This document shows, piece by piece, positions 57,901 through 64,000 of a stretch of DNA of 64,000 nucleotides. This DNA comes from Epiperipatus broadwayi. Lineage: Eukaryota; Onychophora; Udeonychophora; Euonychophora; Peripatidae. The translations under genes were made by a program, and so were the position numbers. The first letter of the stretch is position 1. Every line of letters begins with the position of its first letter. The stretch lies in NCBI GenBank assembly GCA_028023455.1, contig JAQFVV010006221.1, forward strand, positions 8,349,011 to 8,413,010, read 5' to 3'. Under the pieces are notes generated by a model, which was not told the DNA's origin, ran no database searches, and saw only the letters and a program-made list of their open reading frames with translations.

Positions 57901-58020
57901 TTTATTATTTATTAAAATTCATAATTTTTATTTAACTTTCTAATAAATATGATAGAAGTTAAAAAAACAACAACTTTATAACAAAGGATTTGCAGAGTAA
58001 AGAATAATTAAAGGTCACAT
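54990..58020. other. Gene-free AT-rich stretch with a possible SINE fragment
   Basis: Short frames only. One less AT-rich block at about 56309-56400 (cacaattagtcgtgcagtcg, ttgggatcgggacaattcag, ending gacaataaagctatatgc) looks like a SINE or retroposon fragment with an AATAAA, but it is single-copy here. G11 run at 55096-55108. Confidence 0.4.
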
Positions 58021-58035
58021 GACTATACTATTGTA

Positions 58036-59206
58036 CAGTGGTCTTCAACCTTTTCACACCTGCAGATCGGTAAAAGTAAGGATAAGATTTTGCGGACCAG
58101 CAGAAGTTTACAGATAAATTTTCTTAAAGATGTAACCTGCTTAGCCTTAGATAAGCATAATTGTTATAACTGACCAAAACAGCACACTAGTTATTGTGTA
58201 TTGTAATGGTGTTGCTTACCTTCACATGTTGAACACTCGTTCTCGAGTTGCTCAGTCATACTGCTACAGAAAACATATAATAACAATCATTCTCATTAAT
58301 GTGCTTGCATTTTACATTTATTATTTCATTGTTAAAACATGCAAGAATAAAATGTTATTCACTTGAATGTTGAAAAAGTCAAAAGTTTTGATCTTATTTG
58401 GGGGGTGTGGTGTGTGAGAAATACGTTGTCATCACTGAGACAAAAGATAGACACCAAAGTTATTTTTTGTTTGTTTTTATTTTTAAAAAAAGGTAACAGA
58501 AATTGGTTTTAAAAATAAAAGTTTTAGTATTTTAGCGGTATACAAATAAAGCCCCAAAAAATATTGCCATATAGGCCAAAAAAAAGTGGGCGTATTTTTA
58601 AACAAAAAAAAGAAAAAAGAAAACGAAACTTGAAAAAGTCAAAAGTTTTGATCTTACTTTATTTTGGGGTGGTAGGGGTGTATTAAGAAATACTTTGTAA
58701 AAGTTAAAGACAGAACTTAATTTTTGGTTTTTATTTTTAAAAAAAGGTAATAAAAATTGATTTCCAAAATAAAAAGTTAAAGCCAAAAAGAAAAAAATCG
58801 CATTATAACCAAAAAAAAAAAAAACCCACTAAAAATGAAATATTAAAAGAGAGAGTAGGAAAAATTTAAGAGATCAAAAAAAAGACACGTTACATTTTCA
58901 ACGCTGACAAGCAGCCGTGATTGGCTATCAAAAGACAACCGGAGTTTGTGTAATAAAAAACTTCTTTTTACCCACCACCATAAACATCTGTGATAAATAG
59001 AAAAACAAATTAATTTATGTATGATTGATTAGATTTTGTTTTTGTTCTGTTTCTTTTTTTTTAATAAATGCGATGAAAAAATAAATAAAAATTGTTCATA
59101 TTAATTAAAAGTTTAAAATCTTATTATTTTGTTATTACAAACTTTCTTGCCAATCTAGCTGCGGACCGACAGAAAACTTCTGCGGCCCGGTGATTGAAGA
59201 CCACTG
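58036..59206. mobile_element. Non-autonomous hAT element (1.17 kb), 8-bp TSD
   Basis: Starts CAGTGGTCTTCAACC, ends with the complement-like ATTGAAGACCACTG; exact TSD ctattgta at 58028-58035 and 59207-59214. GC-rich sub-terminal words (cctgcagatcggtaaaag and ctgcggaccgacagaaaact, ctgcggcccgg) are typical of this hAT group. No transposase frame remains. Internally, tgaaaaagtcaaaagttttg recurs at about 58370 and 58630 as an imperfect ~250-bp direct repeat. Confidence 0.93.
58368..58850. repeat. Internal direct repeat of the hAT element
   Basis: Two imperfect units (about 58368-58580 and 58628-58850) share tgaaaaagtcaaaagttttg, a G-rich spacer, gaaatac, tttttaaaaaaaggtaa and a polypurine end. 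It is an internal amplification inside the non-autonomous element. Confidence 0.7.
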
Positions 59207-59214
59207 CTATTGTA

Positions 59215-60500
59215 ACACTGATAATCTTAAATAAATGTCAATGAATAAAACATATAAATAGTTTTCATTTCTGTCCATGTAAATAATCCAATATCACTTC
59301 ATATTACTGTAAAAAGAAAAATAATAGATTGTGTTATAGTATAATTACATTAAAAAACTCAGATGTGTTTTACTTGACATTATTTTCCTACAATAAGTTT
59401 CCTCTACTTTTTAAATCTTAATTTGTAGAATGTGAAGGGTGATATTGATTCTTCACAGCAGGGACTAAGAGTTACACATACATATACAAATATTTTTAAA
59501 TAAAATAACATTAAAATTTCCACTCTGTAATTAAGAACTAAAAACAATAACAATAATAAATTAGTTTTATTGTAATTTCAATTAATTTAAATATTTCAAA
59601 TATCAATTATTTGAAATTTAACATGAAGCTTCACTTCTTAATAATAAATCACATTTACAGTTATTGAACCAAAATTAAAAAAAAGACTGAATAAACATTA
59701 GACAATTGATAATATCCATCAAAGATAAACTCTTGACATGGTATTTTTATATGTTCAATATTTAACTAAGCATAATGGCGCATTTTGCAAAATGGCACAA
59801 ATTAAAAATAAAAGATAATTTCTAATAATAGTTTCAAATTTTTATTATACAATGGACAAACCTATATATAAATATACGACCATTATTTAGGATAGAGAAA
59901 AAAAATATTAATTTCATAAATAAATAAATATAAGGCATTATGCATGCAATAAAAAAAGTAAACATCATCAATTCAACTTGACAGTACTATTAGAAATAAC
60001 TAAGATAATTAAATTAAAATTAATGAATATTTTATTGACATTATGTTACCACAAAGATGCAGAGGTTTTATTTGACTTCAATAAAAATAACAATGAAAAA
60101 GAAGTTTATTTTTTATAAATGTGTTAATATGGTTACCAAAAAGAAAAAAAAGTTGGGGGGGGGGTGAGAATAAAGCTAGAATTTGATTTGAAAGTCTAAA
60201 ATTATTTTATATTCCCATATGGAGCTTAGTACAATTCAAAAGTCATAGTATATATTTGCGGATACAATCAAAGAAGGAATCTCTTAATAAAATACCCAAT
60301 ATACTTCAATCTTTATCAGACATATATCAAATATAGAATAAATATTTTAAAACAATGAAAAATATACAGATAAAATTGGAAGTACTGTAGAAAAAACACC
60401 TAAAATATTCGCATTAACTAAAGAGGAAATTAATTTTTGAATTAATACTTTTATTAGGAATGACTTATTTGCAATTAAAAAGTGAGTAAAACTTTTACAA
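59215..60500. other. Gene-free AT-rich stretch
   Basis: No gene or repeat family recognised. Confidence 0.5.
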
Positions 60501-60511
60501 AATCCCTAATC

Positions 60512-60983
60512 CAGGGGTGGGCAACTGTTTGGCTCAGGGATCGCAGAGGTTGGTGGAGGGCTGCATTGGGAGCCACTTTGTGGAAATGAAGGTTAGTGGA
60601 GAGCCACACCTTTTTCATGACACAATAAACACACTGCTTTATTCCCTGTATTATCAATGAAATATTTGTTTGTCCATTCTTCATTAAACACATGACATTC
60701 ATCACCGATTTTACATTTTTTCAGAGGGTTCATGGTTTCACTAAAATTGGAAATGTATATATTTGCTAATGCAAAGAAAATTGAAATTAACCAGATCAAC
60801 TGGAAAAGCACTGCACATCATATCTACACTGCACTTGTGTATTGAAATGGCCATCCTAGTGGAAAGTACGAGATGAATCTTCAGCTGTGCACAGGAAGGA
60901 AATCTCAGTTCAAGGTAGATTTTTCTGATTGTCTTGGAGGGCCGCATAAAAACTTTTAGCAGGTCGCTATTTGCCCACCCCTG
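60512..60983 (-). mobile_element. hAT element (472 bp) keeping part of its transposase gene, 8-bp TSD
   Basis: Exact inverted ends CAGGGGTGGGCAA and TTGCCCACCCCTG; exact TSD ccctaatc at 60504-60511 and 60984-60991. Unlike the other two hATs it retains coding sequence from the start of a transposase of the ZBED/GTF2IRD2-like (Charlie-type) group, so it is an internal-deletion derivative of an autonomous element. Confidence 0.95.
60594..60811 (-). pseudogene. hAT transposase N-terminus (ZBED/GTF2IRD2-like), truncated
   Basis: Minus strand reads FSETMNPLKKCKIGDECHVF, then NEEWTNKYFIDNTGNKAVCL and LCHEKGVAL. This is the BED-type zinc-finger start known in Charlie-like hAT transposases and in the host-domesticated GTF2IRD2 tail (CRxFxxxWTxxYFF...AVCLICxE). 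The CxxC pair is present; the downstream histidines and the whole catalytic RNase H-like domain are missing. The frame runs into the 3' terminal repeat. The two overlapping minus-strand frames (60475-60705, 60741-60947) are shadows or unrelated extensions. Confidence 0.8.
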
Positions 60984-60991
60984 CCCTAATC

Positions 60992-62455
60992 TGATTTTTC
61001 TTTTTTAAAAAAGTTAAAAATACTTTTTCAAGATTTTAGACAAAAACAACTTTACAAAATCAGAATAAATTGCTTGTGAAATATATACTAAAAGCAGCAT
61101 TTCAATAATATTAAGAACTTAGATCAATAAAAAAAAAAAAACACTTGTACGATTGATTATAATAAAGCTGGCGACTTACATTGCAATAATTCTGATTTAA
61201 TTTTTATATAGGATTTTAACACCATAATGCAGCAACGTATAATAAAAGAGATTTAAATAAATTTAAACATCAGGCTGATATTTCTTGATTTATTCTGTAA
61301 TATCCCAGCAAGGAAAACTTTAAGAGCAAAACTTTAAAATTAAGATATAAATAGGAATGATATGCATGGGGGGGGGGTATTTTGTTACATTTATCTTTTG
61401 TAATGTCTTTTACAATTTTTAAAAATTATATATAAAATCCTAATTTGTTTCCAAATTTATATACAATTTAAGTATTTTATTAACAATTCCTGTTTTCCCT
61501 ACTTCAAATGAAAGAAGCTTTTCTAAATTAAAAAACTGCTTAAAGCCTAAAATGTCTTAATTATTAAGAGAATGTCTGATATAGTTCTATTAACAATGAA
61601 GCAAATATTAAACAAAACATTTTTTTTTTAAAATTTATGATTACATTATATTATCATCAATCAACAAGACAATGGTATTATTTGTAATATTTTATCAAAT
61701 TTCATATTTTATTTAAATTTAGTTATATAAAAATAACTCATATGCTAATGTTGTGAACAGTTTTGTTAATTAACATTTCAAAAATATACTATAACAAAAT
61801 AAATCCTGTCACATATATGTCTACTTCTATATTTTTTACTTCATTGTTTCTCTTGGAAGAATACACAAAGTCTTTGCCTTACAGTTAAATATGTAAGGGT
61901 TATTTTGCCATTATCTTGTAAAGGTTGTTACCATCATCAAGTTGTTGTTGTTGTTGTTTTTTTTAAAAATTATCTCAACAATGGTTTCTTCTAAATCAGC
62001 TTACTTAACACAATTACTGCAAAAAATTATTATTATCATTATTGTTTATAAAAAAGCAAAACCAAACACACACAAAAAAACAAAACCCTGTGCAGTGTTT
62101 TTTCGCCATTTTTTTTTTTAAAAAATTTTTTATTTTTTTTTTTTTTTTTTTTTTTGTGAAGATTCAAGCTTTCTCACATAACTTAATAAATCCTATTTTT
62201 AAATAAATGCATAATAATTCATACTGATTCTCATCAGCTTTCATTGTTTTCTTATCAAATTAATTTTTACCTCCATTTTACTTATATCTATAAATGTAAC
62301 TTTCACATGTATATTTTTATCCACACTATGAGAAATCATTATTAATTCTTATATAATTTTTTCTTCATTATTTCTTTTTTTATTATAAAAATATTAATTT
62401 AATCATTTGCAACTATGTTAACCAATATTACACAATTCAATAAATTATAGAATCA
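60992..62455. other. Gene-free AT-rich stretch
   Basis: Contains poly-T at 62110-62155 and a G9 run at 61370-61377. No gene seen. Confidence 0.5.
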
Positions 62456-62458
62456 TTA

Positions 62459-62695
62459 AAATGTCACATGATTACAATTTCCTATGCGCACACAAGCGTA
62501 GCATATTCTCCATATAGTAGTGCCATCCAGTGCAAGCTTTGCTAATCAATGAATGAGATTCTAAGATCTAGGTATAGTATTCTCAGATCAAAAGCTCCCC
62601 ACTGAAGAGATCCACAAGCTGGATGAATAGCATTAGATATGGATTTTATGCACAAACATTCTTGGATCCGTTGATTATTAAGGCTTACACTGGTT
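62459..62695 (+). mobile_element. Family A element, degraded
   Basis: Tail gtcacatgattacaatttcc, arm tattctccatatagtagtgcc, backbone gagattctaagatctaggta, damaged core ctccccactgaagagatcca (CTGAAGA but no GAAA), then ggattttatgcacaaacatt and ttgattattaaggcttacac. The 67-codon frame here is not a gene. Confidence 0.7.
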
Positions 62696-62984
62696 TTTCT
62701 AATGTTGAAACAAATTATATTTTATCACTCTCAATAATTACTCTAACAGTAATTATATTCTGGATTATACAGAAATTCCTTGCTATTTTTTTCATTTTCA
62801 CTATTCAAAATGTTCATCAAACATAAAAATATATTCACATTTACAAATTATAAATTAATTTATTTTTTCTTCTATAAACCTTTAATAAAGCAGCCAACAA
62901 TATTTTTGTGTCTTTTAATTCTCAAATAAAACCTAATTAAACTATGACAAAATTAGGGTTATAAAATTCATCATCAACACTATC

Positions 62985-63672
62985 ATGAAGTCAAACCACT
63001 GTTCTATCTTTCACCTTTATTTGTCTCACATTGTATTTTGATCTCTGATAATATCATGAAGCCAAAATATTGTTTTTTCTCCTTTATTTGCCACATTGTA
63101 TTTAGATCTCTGATAATATCATGAAGTCAAACCATTGTTCTATCTTTCTCCTTTATTTGCCACATTGTATTTTGATCTCTGATAATATCATGAAGTCAAC
63201 TCATTGTTCTATCTTTCTCCTTTATTTGTCACATTGTATTTTGATCTCTGATAATATCATGAAGTCAAATCATTGCTCTATCTTTCTCCTTTATTTGCCA
63301 CATTGTATTTTGATCTCTGATAATATCATGAAGTCAACTCATTGTTCTATCTTTCTCCTTTATTTGTCACATTGTATTTTGATCTCTGATAATATCATGA
63401 AGTCAAATCATTGCTCTATCTTTCTCCTTTATTTGTCACATTATATTTTGATCTCTGATAATATCATGAAGTCAAACCATTGTTTTATCTTTCTCCTTTA
63501 TTTACCACATTGTATTTTGATCTCTGATAATATCATGAAATCAAACCATTGTTCTATCTTTCTCCTTTATTTGCCACATTGTATTTTGATCTCTGATAAT
63601 ATCATGAAGTCAAACCATTGTTCTATCTTTCTCCTTTATTTGCCATATTGTATTTTGATCTCTGATAATATA
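62985..63672. repeat. 69-bp satellite, ~10 units
   Basis: Unit starts atgaagtcaaaccattgttc and ends gatctctgataatatc. Starts at 62985, 63056, 63121, then every 69 bases to 63604. Neighbouring units alternate in sequence: 63190/63259 and 63328/63397 repeat as a 138-bp pair (tcaactcattgttc then tcaaatcattgctc). Because 69 is a multiple of three, a frame stays open for 213 codons (23-residue repeat); I regard that frame as a by-product of the period. Confidence 0.95.
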
Positions 63673-63674
63673 AT

Positions 63675-64000
63675 AATATACTTAATTTGTTCTTTTATAT
63701 CTCTTTCCTATTTCAATTGTAAACATATTCAGTTTACTTTTTTTTTAAAATTTCAGCTATAGCAATTATAGACTATTTTCAAGATTTCATCTTACATTTA
63801 TTTAAGTAATACAGATAACACAAAATCTTGCAAACATTCATTTCATATTTATAAGTATATTATTCCTTCTCACTTAGCACCTAATTATTATTATTTTTAG
63901 CAGATATTTTTATAACAATCACAAGTTTTAGTGTGTTATATATAAATCAGACTTTATATTTCACTGCATTTTTTCTATCCCTCTCTAGTTTTTTATTAAC
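63675..64000. other. Gene-free AT-rich end of window
   Basis: No feature recognised after the satellite. Confidence 0.5.

Noticed and set aside
62985-63672. CRISPR-like array
   Set aside because: The whole 69-bp unit repeats with no unique spacers, and the window is eukaryotic.
63121-63762. 213-codon open frame with 23-residue repeats
   Set aside because: It is the 69-bp satellite read in a phase without stops; hydrophobic repeat with no start context or domain. Reported as a satellite instead.

Overview
This is a very AT-rich eukaryotic window with no convincing host protein-coding gene, rRNA gene or free-standing tRNA gene. The long open frames are short, are shadows, or belong to decayed transposons. 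The repeat mix (RTE/craniofacial-type LINE with an EEP endonuclease, Penelope-like elements with a GIY-YIG nuclease, hammerhead-ribozyme repeats, hAT, pogo/Tigger and Merlin DNA transposons, a tRNA-Val-like SINE) points to an animal, most likely an invertebrate. The sequence alone does not let me name the species.

Layout. 1-9 kb: a palindromic MITE at the left edge, local direct duplications, a pyrimidine microsatellite, and a duplicated segment at 7.7-8.2 kb in which one copy carries a small foldback insertion and the other is empty. 9.0-9.5 kb: a family E element with a textbook type I hammerhead ribozyme. 10.08-13.03 kb: a nearly full-length but broken LINE (minus strand). 13.7-14.3 kb: a large foldback. 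15-23 kb: a family A copy, a 328-bp hAT, and a 1.5-kb palindrome with other palindromes nested inside it. 23.8-36 kb: tRNA-Val-like SINEs, several family A copies, a GC-richer retroposon-like block, and a 193-bp monomeric family E element with an intact hammerhead. 36-37.3 kb: a decayed pogo/Tigger transposon. 37.4-40.6 kb: two further LINE copies in opposite orientation, one interrupted by family A. 40.6-42.3 kb and 46.4-47.6 kb: two decayed Penelope-like elements (PLEs) bounded by family B repeats. 52-56 kb: a double-hammerhead family A element, a near-perfect young palindrome, and a Merlin remnant. 58-61 kb: two hAT elements with exact 8-bp target duplications. 63 kb: a 69-bp satellite.

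How the parts fit together. Families A, B, C and E look unrelated in sequence, but dated copies share one architecture: inverted arms, an unpaired tail of about 35-60 bp at one end only, and target-site duplications of variable length (12-17 bp). A and E carry type I hammerhead motifs with a minimal helix III; B lies next to PLE GIY-YIG remnants and carries a tRNA-like promoter region. This is the known signature of PLEs and of their small non-autonomous hammerhead relatives (animal retrozymes). My main inference is that a PLE machinery has populated this locus with several hammerhead-bearing, circRNA-type parasites. Family E is the best case: three copies, two with an intact ribozyme core, and a compensatory base-pair change in stem I.
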